64,000 bases of DNA, from the NCBI RefSeq assembly GCF_018613655.1, contig NZ_JAGGPW010000005.1, forward strand, positions 1-64,000, given 5' to 3'. The position numbers and the translations under genes are program-made. Source of the stretch: Planococcus sp. ISL-109. GTDB taxonomy: Bacteria > Bacillota > Bacilli > Bacillales_A > Planococcaceae. The notes below the pieces were generated by a model, which worked only from the letters and a program-made list of their open reading frames with translations, was not told the DNA's origin and made no database searches. Shown piece by piece: positions 16,375 to 25,744 of the stretch (position 1 is the first letter of the stretch; every line of letters begins with the position of its first letter).

Positions 16375-19266
16375 CTATACAGACTCAACCAAATACCGAT
16401 AAAGCTTCTGCTCCACCGAATTCTCCAACTTCATATCCATCTGAACCACTGGGATGTCCCGGTGGTTTTTGTCTTTCATGAGCGATTGTTGAATCGTTGC
16501 CTGATCAGGTGAGGCTTTTCCGAGATAATAGAAGTCGCCGCCTTCGTCATCGTCTTTTTTTACAAAGATATGAATGGCGAACCCTAGTTCTTCAGCGCGA
16601 ATAATGTTTTGAACTTCACCAGAGGATAAAGTTCGGTTGCTGCGAGTGAACCAGTGCATCGTCTCTTGGTTAATCAGTTCATCTCCATAGGCAACGCTTG
16701 AATCGACTTCATCACTTTTGTGATACGTAACGAAGATCGGGCATGTGCCATGCTTTGTTTTATAGCCATAAATGGTCGAGCTTTCGTCACTATCCCAGTT
16801 CAACAAGCGGCATACGTCTTTACGTGTGTATTTTTTATGCAAAGTGAGCGCTTGTTGTTGGTTATAGCGAGCACTGTGCTGTCTTGCTGTGGCGAGTAGA
16901 TCTCCTAATGCATTTCGGAACGATGCATTGTCTCGTAAGCTCTTTTGAATTTGTGTATTCCAGAAAAATGCGTTAGCTTGTTGCTCGATTAATGGCTTTT
17001 TTCCATATTTGGTTTTGGCGCTTTGATTAAAAAAATCTAAGTTGAAAATTCGCATGACTGATTGGAAGGTTTTATCACTCCAAGGAATTCCTTCAGCGAT
17101 CAGCTGCTGTTGATAGTCTTCCATCAACACCCGCTCATTTCGTAGCAGCATCTCCGCTAGAATAATTTCATGAACTCGTTTGCCGTTTAAAATTTCAAGC
17201 GACAACATCGTCATGACTTGCTCTTCGTATTCGCCCCATAACAGATCTACTTCTTTCAACTTCAAGAGAAATTGATGATAGGTATTGTATTTTTGAACGA
17301 TGACGAGCGGATCGATGGAATTGTGCTCTAGAAAATCGTGCATTTGCGGAATGTGCCCGATACGGTTTTTCAACGCGATATAAGCTTCTCTTAACACTTT
17401 TAGATCTGTCAGCTTGCTGTTGGAAATCGCTTGAAAGACGCGGTTTTTCGCGATCATTTCAAAATTGACCGTTGAGACGCCGGTGATGTAATTGGTGTCT
17501 TTTAACGAGCGGCGGATATTGTCTTTGTTTTGAGAACGGTCGCCGGATAACGCCATCGGGATCAGATAATTGTTTTTGTAATTACCGATAAAGTCGATGA
17601 TCGTGACGAATTCTTTCGAGCCGTGCTTTCGCAAGCCTCGTCCTAATTGCTGGATAAAAATAATGCTCGATTGTGTTTGTCGCAGCATGACTACTTGGTT
17701 AACGCTTGGAATGTCGATTCCTTCATTGAAAATATCTACTGTCAGTATGTAATCGAGTCGGCCGTTTTCGAGTCGCTCCACTTGGAGGATTCGCTCTTCT
17801 TGAGAGGTATCGCCAGTTAACGCAACCGTTCTTAACCCATTTTGGTTAAACGCTTCCGACAATTGATGCGCCTCGTCTTTGCGACTGCAAAACATCAAGC
17901 CTCTCACTTTTTCGCCGGAATGTCCGTAATAATGCACTTTTTTCAGAATGTGATCGACTCGCTCTTCAGCCACAAGCTTGGAAAATGCGGTCGCTTCGTC
18001 AATGACGCCTTCCTCGTATTCAAGCTCTGTCACCCCGAAATAATGAAACGGGCAGAGCATATCTTCTTCTAACGCTTCCTGCAGCCGAATCTCGTAGGCG
18101 ATGTTGTAATCAAATAGCTCAAAAATATTGAAGTCGTCGGTTCGTTCAGGTGTTGCCGTCATGCCGAGTAAAAATTGCGGTTCGAAATGATCGATGACTC
18201 GCTGGTAAGAACGGGCTCCTGCTTTATGTACTTCGTCGATGAGAATATAATCAAAGCTTTTCGGATCAATTTGCCGCAGCGTGTCTTCTCTCGACAAGGT
18301 TTGAATGGTCGCGAACACATAGCGTGCATTCAAATCACGGCGATGTCCGGATAAAAAACCGAACTCTTCTTCGATCCCACCCAAAATCTTCATATAATCT
18401 TCTTTCGCTTTTTGCAAAATTTGTTCGCGGTGAACGATAAACAGCATGCGCTTTGGCGCTACACTGCGTACATCAAAGGCCGATAAATAAGTTTTCCCTG
18501 TCCCTGTAGCGGAGACGACTAAGCCTTTTTGATGCCCCGCATCGCGTACGTTTTGAATTTGGTGAAGAGCTGTTTGCTGCATCTTATTCGGAGTGACGTG
18601 GATAGCTTCTTCTAGTGGATTCGGTGTGTACACTTCTGGAAACTCCGCGATTTGTTTGGCATCGCGACGATATTCGATCGGCACGTATTGTTGTTCGTAA
18701 CGCTGAATCCAAGCTTCCGTTAAAGTTTCTGCCTCTCCCCACACCGACTCAAATTGATCGTTGAAGTGATGAATCAGTTCGCCGTTACTGTGAGAAGTGA
18801 GTTTGACATTCCACTCATAGTTCACTTTCAAGGCTTGCGCCGTTAAATTCGAGCTGCCGACGATCAAAGTTTGGTGGGTGTCATGTGTGAAAATATATCC
18901 TTTTGAGTGGAAGCCTTTTTTATTCGACAGCCGAACTTCGACATTGGTAATTTTCAATAATTCTTTAAAAATTTTCGGATGGTTAAAGCTTAGGAATGTA
19001 GAGGTTAGAATACGCCCCTTTATTCCTTTTTGATTCAGGTCCGCCAAATGAGATTTCAAGGTTGCTAATCCGCTTTCGGTCACAAACGCGACAGAAAACA
19101 AAAACGATGTACATTGATCAAGCTCTTCTAGAAGTGTATTTAATACATAGTGATTAGACGCTGTATTGTTAATCAGCAATTTCGGCTTAAAGCGATCCGT
19201 CGTTTGAAATTCGCGATCGATAAAGCCTCTATGTAAGGACGCACTCAATTCTTTTGCGATATCCAT
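16375..19266 (-). CDS. PLD-nuclease/SF2-helicase/DUF3427 fusion
   Basis: A protein of about 963 residues with three parts. Residues about 20-190 are a phospholipase-D-type nuclease half with an HSKGYIF ... VGSSNLT motif (HxK about residue 118). Residues about 230-640 are a superfamily II helicase: SATGTGKTYL (Walker A), LIDEVHKAG (DEVH box), LGMTATPERTD, and QLGRGLRKHG (motif VI). The C-terminal ~300 residues match the DUF3427 style. The ATG at 19266 is preferred over one six bases upstream because AAGGGG is correctly spaced for it. The NUDIX gene lies 25 bp upstream in the same operon. Such fusions are often found in defence islands; a role in destroying foreign DNA is inferred. Confidence 0.85.
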   Translation of the reverse strand: MDIAKELSASLHRGFIDREFQTTDRFKPKLLINNTASNHYVLNTLLEELDQCTSFLFSVAFVTESGLATLKSHLADLNQKGIKGRILTSTFLSFNHPKIFKELLKITNVEVRLSNKKGFHSKGYIFTHDTHQTLIVGSSNLTAQALKVNYEWNVKLTSHSNGELIHHFNDQFESVWGEAETLTEAWIQRYEQQYVPIEYRRDAKQIAEFPEVYTPNPLEEAIHVTPNKMQQTALHQIQNVRDAGHQKGLVVSATGTGKTYLSAFDVRSVAPKRMLFIVHREQILQKAKEDYMKILGGIEEEFGFLSGHRRDLNARYVFATIQTLSREDTLRQIDPKSFDYILIDEVHKAGARSYQRVIDHFEPQFLLGMTATPERTDDFNIFELFDYNIAYEIRLQEALEEDMLCPFHYFGVTELEYEEGVIDEATAFSKLVAEERVDHILKKVHYYGHSGEKVRGLMFCSRKDEAHQLSEAFNQNGLRTVALTGDTSQEERILQVERLENGRLDYILTVDIFNEGIDIPSVNQVVMLRQTQSSIIFIQQLGRGLRKHGSKEFVTIIDFIGNYKNNYLIPMALSGDRSQNKDNIRRSLKDTNYITGVSTVNFEMIAKNRVFQAISNSKLTDLKVLREAYIALKNRIGHIPQMHDFLEHNSIDPLVIVQKYNTYHQFLLKLKEVDLLWGEYEEQVMTMLSLEILNGKRVHEIILAEMLLRNERVLMEDYQQQLIAEGIPWSDKTFQSVMRIFNLDFFNQSAKTKYGKKPLIEQQANAFFWNTQIQKSLRDNASFRNALGDLLATARQHSARYNQQQALTLHKKYTRKDVCRLLNWDSDESSTIYGYKTKHGTCPIFVTYHKSDEVDSSVAYGDELINQETMHWFTRSNRTLSSGEVQNIIRAEELGFAIHIFVKKDDDEGGDFYYLGKASPDQATIQQSLMKDKNHRDIPVVQMDMKLENSVEQKLYRYLVESV

Positions 19267-19291
19267 GCCCATCCCCTTACCCCCGTAAAAT

Positions 19292-19690
19292 TTATTTCGC
19301 GAAAGTTACAGCGAGTTTCTCAATTGCTGGAATGTCTGCTGGTGCCCACTCTAATGTCGGCAATTCGTTCGCTGCTAACCATTTAATTTCGGTATGCTCA
19401 GTCAACACAGGTGTACCTTTTGTTAGTTTGCAGTAGAAAGTTTGTAAGTGAACAATTCCAAAGTCGTATTCATAACGCGTATGCTCTACTTTTTCGCCAA
19501 TTTCCACTTCGCAATGCATTTCTTCTTGAATTTCGCGCTTTAAGCTTTCTTGTGGCGTTTCACCTTGCTCGATTTTGCCGCCCGGGAATTCCCACAAACC
19601 GGGAAGACTTTTTTCCATTCCGCGCTTTGCACAAAGTATGCGTTCGCCATCGATAATGACCGCTCCTACGACATGAATGTCCTTTTTCAT
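19292..19690 (-). CDS. NUDIX (d)NTP pyrophosphohydrolase, MutT-like
   Basis: A 132-residue MutT/NUDIX protein that would hydrolyse a (d)NTP, or an oxidised one, to the monophosphate and pyrophosphate. The NUDIX box runs from GGKIEQGETP to REIQEEMHC (about residues 37-62). All glutamates are kept, but the usual Gly near its end is His. An FPGG loop precedes it. The gene starts the operon that continues into the PLD-helicase, which suggests a shared function, for example nucleotide control during defence or repair. Substrate cannot be read from the sequence. Confidence 0.85.
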   Translation of the reverse strand: MKKDIHVVGAVIIDGERILCAKRGMEKSLPGLWEFPGGKIEQGETPQESLKREIQEEMHCEVEIGEKVEHTRYEYDFGIVHLQTFYCKLTKGTPVLTEHTEIKWLAANELPTLEWAPADIPAIEKLAVTFAK

Positions 19691-19849
19691 TGGTCCAACT
19701 CTTCCCCTCAGTGATCATTTTTCACATATCATAACATATGTAAAATATCCCCTATTTTTTAATTTTGAAGAGTAAATTCTTGTTGAACTCGAGGAAAGCT
19801 TTTCTATTCTTGCCGTGCCGAAAAGAATTTGACTGTGCGAACATTCTAG

Positions 19850-19993
19850 ATCTACCATATCGCTTTGTTGATTAATTCCTCATTGCTGTTCGTCAATAAT
19901 TTCTTCCAAGGAACACTCGAGGCAATCGGTATTCCGATTTTTGCATTCCTCTATTTTCAATTCTTATCCACTTCGCCTAATAAAGCAAAATGA
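19850..19993 (+). pseudogene. Remnant related to the membrane protein at 29619-29990
   Basis: An open stretch of 47 codons without a start, ending at TGA 19991-19993. Its translation includes LLFVNNFFQGTLEAIGIP, which closely parallels LLLVNDYFPGTLAEIGIP in the intact gene at 29619-29990; the flanking hydrophobic residues also agree. The 5' end is cut by a TAG at 19847. I read it as a decayed paralogue. Apart from this and the promoter at 20031, nothing was found in 19691-20112. Confidence 0.5.
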
Positions 19994-20030
19994 ATTATTC
20001 AATCTTGAAATTTTATTTCTATATTGTTAA

Positions 20031-20059
20031 TTGAATTTTCTGATTATTTATATTATAAT
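20031..20059 (+). promoter_or_regulatory. Sigma-A-type promoter for the 296-residue gene
   Basis: TTGAAT (20031-20036) and a consensus TATAAT (20054-20059) with 17 bp between them, about 50 bp upstream of the ribosome site of the next gene. Confidence 0.65.
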
Positions 20060-20112
20060 TTTGATAACTACTTACCAAATTACACAAAAATTAAAATTAA
20101 AGGAGGTATAAA

Positions 20113-21003
20113 ATGGGATTTGAAAAAGAATTCACAAATCATGTGAATCTAAACCAGCAAGAACTAAATGAATTGAGAGCTCAACTGGAGGATTCTTTCC
20201 CCCAAACGCAAACGGAAGAACTTGATTCAGTACGTGGAATTCTAGGAAAAGAGCCAGATATTAGTATTAAGGAAAATGTAGAAGAGATACTTAATACTTA
20301 CAAGAAGGGTGTTGAGATAGCAAAGAAGTTTAATTCATATCCACTAATCCCACTATTTAAAAAGGAGAAGAAAGAAATTCCTCCTCACATAGAAATTTCT
20401 ACAGATGTTCACGGATACACTTATCACGTTTTAAAAATCGTTTTTGATATATGGATTCCAGAAAATGAATCTATATTTTTAAGAAAAGTGGAACTAGCTT
20501 TGAATATAACGGATGATGTTGAGGATAAAACCAGACTAACTGTAGCAGATAGTTTTTTTCCAGAAAACCAATACCAAGATATATTTAACTTTAATGGAAA
20601 ACTTGAAGTAGGTATTGATTCAAATTTTAAGATTGGTGTCAATTCTATTAAAATTAATACTCCTGTTGGCGGGGTAGAAGCAGGTGCAAAATTAAATACT
20701 AAGTTTTCTTCAGATCTTATTATGAATCTTGGCGTATTAACATTTCAATTGGCACAGATTGAAGCAAAAGGAAAAGCGAATAATAAGGTACTTTGGAAGT
20801 TTCACACACAACTTAAAAACACTAGTCATGAGTGTATCGTTATTTTGCAAGTTCCTAAGGAAGCCACACAGGTTACAATTGATGTAGCAACTAAAGCATA
20901 TCCCTTTAAACATGGACCTTGGAGTCTCTTTTCTAAAGACCTCCCCCCTTGGTATGATAGACATACAATGAATATCGAGCTTGGTCAGCAAGCCAAAAAC
21001 TAA
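20113..21003 (+). CDS. Unknown 296-residue protein
   Basis: No family was recognised. Residues 1-75 are charged and helical. From about residue 90 on the chain alternates in strand-like patterns (for example HVLKIVFDIWIP and KLEVGIDSNFKIGVNS), and a glycine-rich patch PVGGVEAGAKLNTKFSS lies at about 185-201. No signal peptide, membrane helix or catalytic motif is visible. The start is secure: AAAGGAGG precedes the ATG, a good promoter lies upstream and a strong terminator follows, so it is an independent single-gene unit. It is AT-rich like the defence island around it and is the only plus-strand gene there, which suggests acquisition by transfer. Confidence 0.7.
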   Translation: MGFEKEFTNHVNLNQQELNELRAQLEDSFPQTQTEELDSVRGILGKEPDISIKENVEEILNTYKKGVEIAKKFNSYPLIPLFKKEKKEIPPHIEISTDVHGYTYHVLKIVFDIWIPENESIFLRKVELALNITDDVEDKTRLTVADSFFPENQYQDIFNFNGKLEVGIDSNFKIGVNSIKINTPVGGVEAGAKLNTKFSSDLIMNLGVLTFQLAQIEAKGKANNKVLWKFHTQLKNTSHECIVILQVPKEATQVTIDVATKAYPFKHGPWSLFSKDLPPWYDRHTMNIELGQQAKN

Positions 21004-21024
21004 ACATCTATATTCAAAGATAAG

Positions 21025-21075
21025 AAGGAAGCGCCCAATGCATAGACTAATTTGCAATGGGCGCTTCCTTTTTCT
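21025..21075 (+). terminator. Terminator after the 296-residue gene
   Basis: Long stem built from AAGGAAGCGCCCA and its complement TGGGCGCTTCCTT, ending in a T5 run. Confidence 0.85.
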
Positions 21076-21166
21076 GATAAACTAAAATCACTCCAACAAA
21101 AGATTTGGAATACAGAAACTGAGACAGACGAAATAAGAGCTTCTTCACTATATTATAGGGATATAC

Positions 21167-21198
21167 AAAAAGACTCTCTAATTTTGGAGAGTCTTTTT
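21167..21198 (-). terminator. Terminator after the thermonuclease gene
   Basis: Perfect stem AAAAAGACTCTC with GAGAGTCTTTTT. It lies 18 bp past the minus-strand thermonuclease stop and works in either direction. Confidence 0.8.
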
Positions 21199-21215
21199 AT
21201 TTGAATGAGAAAACT

Positions 21216-22436
21216 TTACGATTCACATGCCCAACCATCTTTATCCCGGTCCATTTTCGGTAAATATGCTTTATGCCCTTGGGGTACACCGTCGGGATAT
21301 ACTTTTTTAAGCTCAGTGCAATTCTGAAAGATTTCTTTTTCCTCAGAGCTAGCAGGTGGAGATGCAGTACTGCCCGATGAACTACTTCCAGATGACCCGC
21401 CACTTGGAACGGTTCCTTCGAAGCCATCGGCGCTGACATAATTTTCAATGGACCAGATGCCGATGCCTTTCGCCTTCGCCTGTGCTTGGGCTTCCTCGTA
21501 AGGTGTCAGATGCCGCGTATTCGGCGGATAGACATAAGCGACGCGTGCCAAGCCTTCCGATAGGAGTATTTCCTGAACGCTCTTTCCATCCACATAGACA
21601 TAAGCGAGAAGACGGTCATAGCGGTCGAGCCGCTGCCCGACGTCAAATTCAATCGTCAGCTGGCCGCTATTGACGAGCGCCAAGTTGCGGGCTTTCGCTT
21701 CTTCCCCGAATGGCTGCTTGCCGAGCTGCGGATGGCTCGTCTCCGGTGTATCGATCAATAGGTATCGTATGTTTATTTCTTGTCCGTCGTAGATGACTTT
21801 AATCGTATCGCCATCAATCGTTTTCACAAGCTGAACGGGGATCTGATCAGTCGTTCCAGCAGTATCAATCGAATTCTTTTCGGCTTCCGCTTTTTCTTGT
21901 GCCGCCTTCTCAGTAGCAATTTTTTCCGCTTCGGCCTTTTCTGTGGCTTCCTGTTCAGCCACTAACCGCGCTTCTTCTTTCTCTTCTTCCGCTTTCTTCT
22001 TCGCGGCTTCTTCTTGTTTCCGCTGCTCTTCGGCTTCTTGTTCAGCTAATTTTTCCGCTTCTTCCGCTTCCTGCTTTTTCAGTTCTTCTTCTTGCTGCTT
22101 CTTTTCTTCCGCTTCTTGTTGTTCGGCGGCGGCGCGCTCAGCCTGAGCTTGTTCTTCAGCTTCCCTCGCTGCCTCTGTATCTTCTTCCTGTTGCTGGACT
22201 TCGGCTGACTCATTGTCTACAGATGCTTGGTCGACGCTATCTACTTCTGTTGAATCACCAGTGAAAATAATCGCCAGAAAAAAGGTTGCAACACTAATCC
22301 CGAAATAAAGTAAAAGGCGCTTCGTCCATTTCTTCTCTTGATTCTTCTCCCGGAAAAACATTACAACCACCGCAAACAGAAACACCGCTGCAAAAAACAC
22401 TGATAAAAGGCTAATTAGAGCAAGTAAGAACTCCAT
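21216..22436 (-). CDS. Membrane-anchored thermonuclease with Excalibur domain
   Basis: A 406-residue protein. Residues about 3-28 and 42-60 are membrane helices. Residues about 80-195 form a very Glu/Ala/Lys-rich coiled coil. Residues about 200-330 are a staphylococcal-nuclease fold, with VKTIDGDTIKV, INIRYLLIDTPETSHP and GQRLDRYDRLLAYVYVDG carrying the calcium and catalytic Asp, Arg and Glu positions. The C-terminus (about 368-406) is an Excalibur calcium-binding domain ending DRDKDGWACES. The enzyme should cut DNA and RNA outside the membrane on a helical stalk. The ATG follows AAAGGAGGAGGAG. It is monocistronic, with its own terminator. Confidence 0.9.
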   Translation of the reverse strand: MEFLLALISLLSVFFAAVFLFAVVVMFFREKNQEKKWTKRLLLYFGISVATFFLAIIFTGDSTEVDSVDQASVDNESAEVQQQEEDTEAAREAEEQAQAERAAAEQQEAEEKKQQEEELKKQEAEEAEKLAEQEAEEQRKQEEAAKKKAEEEKEEARLVAEQEATEKAEAEKIATEKAAQEKAEAEKNSIDTAGTTDQIPVQLVKTIDGDTIKVIYDGQEINIRYLLIDTPETSHPQLGKQPFGEEAKARNLALVNSGQLTIEFDVGQRLDRYDRLLAYVYVDGKSVQEILLSEGLARVAYVYPPNTRHLTPYEEAQAQAKAKGIGIWSIENYVSADGFEGTVPSGGSSGSSSSGSTASPPASSEEKEIFQNCTELKKVYPDGVPQGHKAYLPKMDRDKDGWACES

Positions 22437-22668
22437 TTCTCCTCCTCCTTTAGTTTCTCTCTTCCGTTGCGATATTTATATTTCGATTATATCAAATTTT
22501 TATATTATTATCAGATATAAATTAAATATATTTAACAAAAACCAATGTTTTTATTCTTACTTTGTTAAGGGAGGAAGATATTGCAAAGAAAACGAGCCAG
22601 TCCTTAACTTCTTTCACAGCAAAAAAGCTCTCCATATAAAGGAGAACTTTGCTAGCCTTTCTATGAAA

Positions 22669-23934
22669 TTAAACTAACTGATTCTGCAACAATGACACTA
22701 CCTTAATATTATCCTTCTCCACTTGATGCAATTCGATAGCACCAATACACAAAAGCCCCTTCACCTGTATTTCTTTTCCCATCAAATAACGCCCGTTCTC
22801 TTCTTTGATCAAATGGATATAGGTCAACAGTTCGCTTAACCCTTTTGAGGCGTATTGAATCGATTGTGTGTTCTTGATTTCTCCGATGGTCACTTCGACT
22901 AATCGGTTTGCCCCACTTTCGACTTTTTCGACCAGGATGTCCGGACGGCCGCGCCAATAGCTTAAGGATTTGTCCTGGTTAAAGAAAGTTTTCGCCAAAT
23001 CGTTATATTGCTGGAACGATTTGGTCTCCTGGATTAAGTACGGGTTGGTGCTTTCTTTCAGTTCGTCGCTATGGATATGGAATTTCACACGGTTCGAACC
23101 GGTGCTGTCATGGTAGAGGTGGAAATCATAACCCCCGTCCGTCCAGCTGGCGACTTTGGATCTTGTGCGGTCCATCAAATGGTAGGTCACGTGTTGCTGC
23201 TGCTTGATGAGTTGAACAATCCAGTACAGTTCGAACAGGACATCTTTATTGGAAGGGACGATGAAAAACTCATGCAGCACTTCGTGCAATTCTTCCGGTG
23301 AAAATTCGCCGCGTTCTGTCTTGCGGATGTTGCTAAGTAAATGAGCGGCTTCCCGGTAAATCCGCTTCCGGTGGGATTTCGTTTTTTCGATCGTCCGGTT
23401 CGACACGTTCCGCCACTCAACCCGCGAAACGTAGACATTGTGAAACAGCCCTTGCTCAACAAACCCACGGCTCTCCATCACTTCTTCATACCACGGCCGC
23501 ACCCGGAAAATCGCCAAGAATGGATCTTCAAAGCAATAATGATGGAGTTTGATGAGCAGCTCTTTCAGCACCAGGTTTTCATCGGTCTGGAAAGTCCGTT
23601 CGGTTTCGCGCGTGACGAAGCGGAACGTGTCTTTCGGGTTGGTCTCGAGCCGGCGCTGGATTGTTTCCTGCCACATGACCTCACCCCGCACTTCGAAATA
23701 GTTTTCGCTCGTGCGAGAGTCGGTCGATGATTTGATAGAGGACAGCTCGTGTTCCAATGCTTTCATGAACGCGATCGTCCGTCGGCTTTTGATGAACCGC
23801 AGCTTCAGCAAGTCCTCCAAGCGGTCGATCGATGGGCTCGCTTTATGAAACACGGAGTCGACATGAACCGTTCCTTCTTTCAAATAACCGTAGAGATGCG
23901 TGCTGACTTCCTCGACCATCCATTCATCAGTCAT
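22669..23934 (-). CDS. mcrC: McrC-like nuclease subunit
   Basis: A 421-residue partner of the McrB-type GTPase. I placed the start at ATG 23934, which overlaps the mcrB stop by a few bases (ATGACTGA), a typical coupling; a longer frame extends 21 codons into mcrB but overlaps more. The C-terminal third shows a PD-(D/E)XK-like arrangement: GRPDILVEK (about residues 330-338), LVEVTIGEIKNT (about 346-357). The N-terminal part is helical, DUF2357-like. McrC cleaves DNA when driven by McrB, usually at modified cytosines in foreign DNA. The exact modification recognised here cannot be inferred. Confidence 0.75.
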   Translation of the reverse strand: MTDEWMVEEVSTHLYGYLKEGTVHVDSVFHKASPSIDRLEDLLKLRFIKSRRTIAFMKALEHELSSIKSSTDSRTSENYFEVRGEVMWQETIQRRLETNPKDTFRFVTRETERTFQTDENLVLKELLIKLHHYCFEDPFLAIFRVRPWYEEVMESRGFVEQGLFHNVYVSRVEWRNVSNRTIEKTKSHRKRIYREAAHLLSNIRKTERGEFSPEELHEVLHEFFIVPSNKDVLFELYWIVQLIKQQQHVTYHLMDRTRSKVASWTDGGYDFHLYHDSTGSNRVKFHIHSDELKESTNPYLIQETKSFQQYNDLAKTFFNQDKSLSYWRGRPDILVEKVESGANRLVEVTIGEIKNTQSIQYASKGLSELLTYIHLIKEENGRYLMGKEIQVKGLLCIGAIELHQVEKDNIKVVSLLQNQLV

Positions 23935-25744
23935 CCAGAACACCAATTTGGAAAAAGTCTTCGACAAAGTCCTGCAACAACTCCGCGACAATGACATCCC
24001 CGAACTGCTCAGTCAACTGTACGACGAAATCTTTTATCTTGTAGTCGCTTAAGCCTTCGAATTGTGGCAAGACATACAGGATAATGGCTGACGTAAAGTC
24101 CTCATCTTCAACAGTGTAGCGAGCAATATCATGGACGATAGCGGGACCGATTTTCCGGTATTGGTTGATGAGCTTCCAAACATTCGTCAAGGTTTCGACG
24201 TGCAAATAATCTTCGATTAACCAGGACGCCAAATAGGTTTCGATGAGCGGCGTGCTGATGGTCTTCGGTACACCGACTGGGATAAAGGCGAAACGGCGCA
24301 TGAACGCATAGCTCATCTCGAACAAGGAAGATTTATCAATGGTGTTCATCGTACCGATCATTCGCCACCCATCCGGCATCACGTAGTGTTGTGAAGTAGC
24401 CAGCGTGTCTTCTCCGTTTTCTGGTTTGATGACGATCTGCTGACCGTTTGCCGCTTCATACGGCAAAGTCACTTCATCCCCCGTCAACACGGAAAATAGC
24501 GGGCCGAACGCTTTGTCGATATCCGCCCGGTTGATTTCGTCGATGATCAGCCATTGGTTCAAGTTTGTTCCGGACTTGTCTTTGAAGCATTGGAGGATCA
24601 AGCCGGGATCGAAATACAATTCCCCGTTTTTCTGCGGTTTGTAGCCGCCGATCGTGTCATAGGTCGTCCAGTTGGATGTCGCGGTGACGAGCTTGCTGCC
24701 GGCACCCGCCTGTCTGCAGATTTCATTTGCCAACTTCGACTTTCCGGTTCCTGGAGGCCCAGTCAGGATGATGTGCTTGCCGCTATTGAGTGCGGTCTGG
24801 ATTTGATTTTCAATGATTTTGCCGTTTTCAAAAACGAGATCCCCAAGACCTGCTATGGTGATCTGGTTATCGGTTTTGTCCGGAACAGGCTGCGGGGGCA
24901 CGTCATCTATAATAGGTTTCTTCGCTTTTACAGCTTTCGAATGCCATATCTGGTAAATCTCATTCGTATGGTAAAAGTTCACTGGATTGTATCGTCCTTC
25001 GGCTTCGAGCGACTGGCGGATCTCGTATATTTGCTTATCGACATCGTTGTCGCTCTTGTCGTTCACCCGGTCGTTGAATTTCTTGGCAATCTGCCGCTTA
25101 TGTTCTGCACTCGCCATGCATTCGAAATAATCCGGCTCGAGCAGGTGGGAGATGATGTGCTGGACCTGAACATTCTTCCCGATAATCCGCCGCGCATCCA
25201 CTATGATATCTTTCAGTTTCCAAGGATCGTTCAAAACGACCTGCGCTTGTTCCGCCTCCATCTCTTTGAGAATGATGGCAAATTGGACGATAAACGAAAT
25301 CTCTTCGAATTTTGCCACGTTGAAAAACGTGCCCGTCGCGCCGATACCTAGCTCTAGACTTTTAAGCATCGGATGTTCATTGTTGTAAGGGATGTCTCCC
25401 CAACTCGCGATATTCTCCAGCTTCAGCTGCTTGGTGCGAAAATTGATTGATTTGTAATAAGGAAACAAATAATAAATATAAATTACTTCAATCGCCAGTT
25501 GATAAACAGATGGTGGTGCACCCTTCAACTGCGCCTCGAACTTCTGGTCGAAGCTCGTCTTCTCCGTATATGACGGGTTATCATTGAACCGCGTTTTTAA
25601 TGCTTTTAAATTCTCTAAAGTCCAGATCTCAGCATCGTCATGTAACAATGAACCGTCTAGCAATAAGCACTGTTCTTTCCACTTCACTGCCGCTTGGTAG
25701 ATACTTTCGCGATCACCGACTTCGTCATAAAAAACTTTCGCCAT
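23927..25744 (-). CDS. mcrB: McrB-like AAA+ GTPase
   Basis: A 605-residue AAA+ motor of a type IV restriction system. The N-terminal ~300 residues should recognise DNA and match no domain I can name. The motor follows: Walker A TGPPGTGKSKLANEI (about residues 331-345), Walker B WLIIDEINRADIDKAFG (about 401-417), and the sensor GTMNTIDKSSLFEMSYAFMRRF (about 463-484), where MNT-D is typical of McrB. The ATG follows AGGAGGTGCAAG. A strong TATAAT-like -10 lies at 25902-25907 in the minus direction. It is co-transcribed with the McrC-like gene. Confidence 0.85.
   Translation of the reverse strand: MAKVFYDEVGDRESIYQAAVKWKEQCLLLDGSLLHDDAEIWTLENLKALKTRFNDNPSYTEKTSFDQKFEAQLKGAPPSVYQLAIEVIYIYYLFPYYKSINFRTKQLKLENIASWGDIPYNNEHPMLKSLELGIGATGTFFNVAKFEEISFIVQFAIILKEMEAEQAQVVLNDPWKLKDIIVDARRIIGKNVQVQHIISHLLEPDYFECMASAEHKRQIAKKFNDRVNDKSDNDVDKQIYEIRQSLEAEGRYNPVNFYHTNEIYQIWHSKAVKAKKPIIDDVPPQPVPDKTDNQITIAGLGDLVFENGKIIENQIQTALNSGKHIILTGPPGTGKSKLANEICRQAGAGSKLVTATSNWTTYDTIGGYKPQKNGELYFDPGLILQCFKDKSGTNLNQWLIIDEINRADIDKAFGPLFSVLTGDEVTLPYEAANGQQIVIKPENGEDTLATSQHYVMPDGWRMIGTMNTIDKSSLFEMSYAFMRRFAFIPVGVPKTISTPLIETYLASWLIEDYLHVETLTNVWKLINQYRKIGPAIVHDIARYTVEDEDFTSAIILYVLPQFEGLSDYKIKDFVVQLTEQFGDVIVAELLQDFVEDFFQIGVLDD

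Noticed and set aside
21880-22200. Repeat-like GAA/GCT-rich stretch
   Set aside because: It is the Glu/Ala/Lys coiled coil of the thermonuclease, not a DNA repeat or CRISPR array.
24554-25351. Long plus-strand frame of 265 codons
   Set aside because: It lies wholly opposite the mcrB AAA+ gene, whose motifs are unmistakable; a codon-bias shadow.
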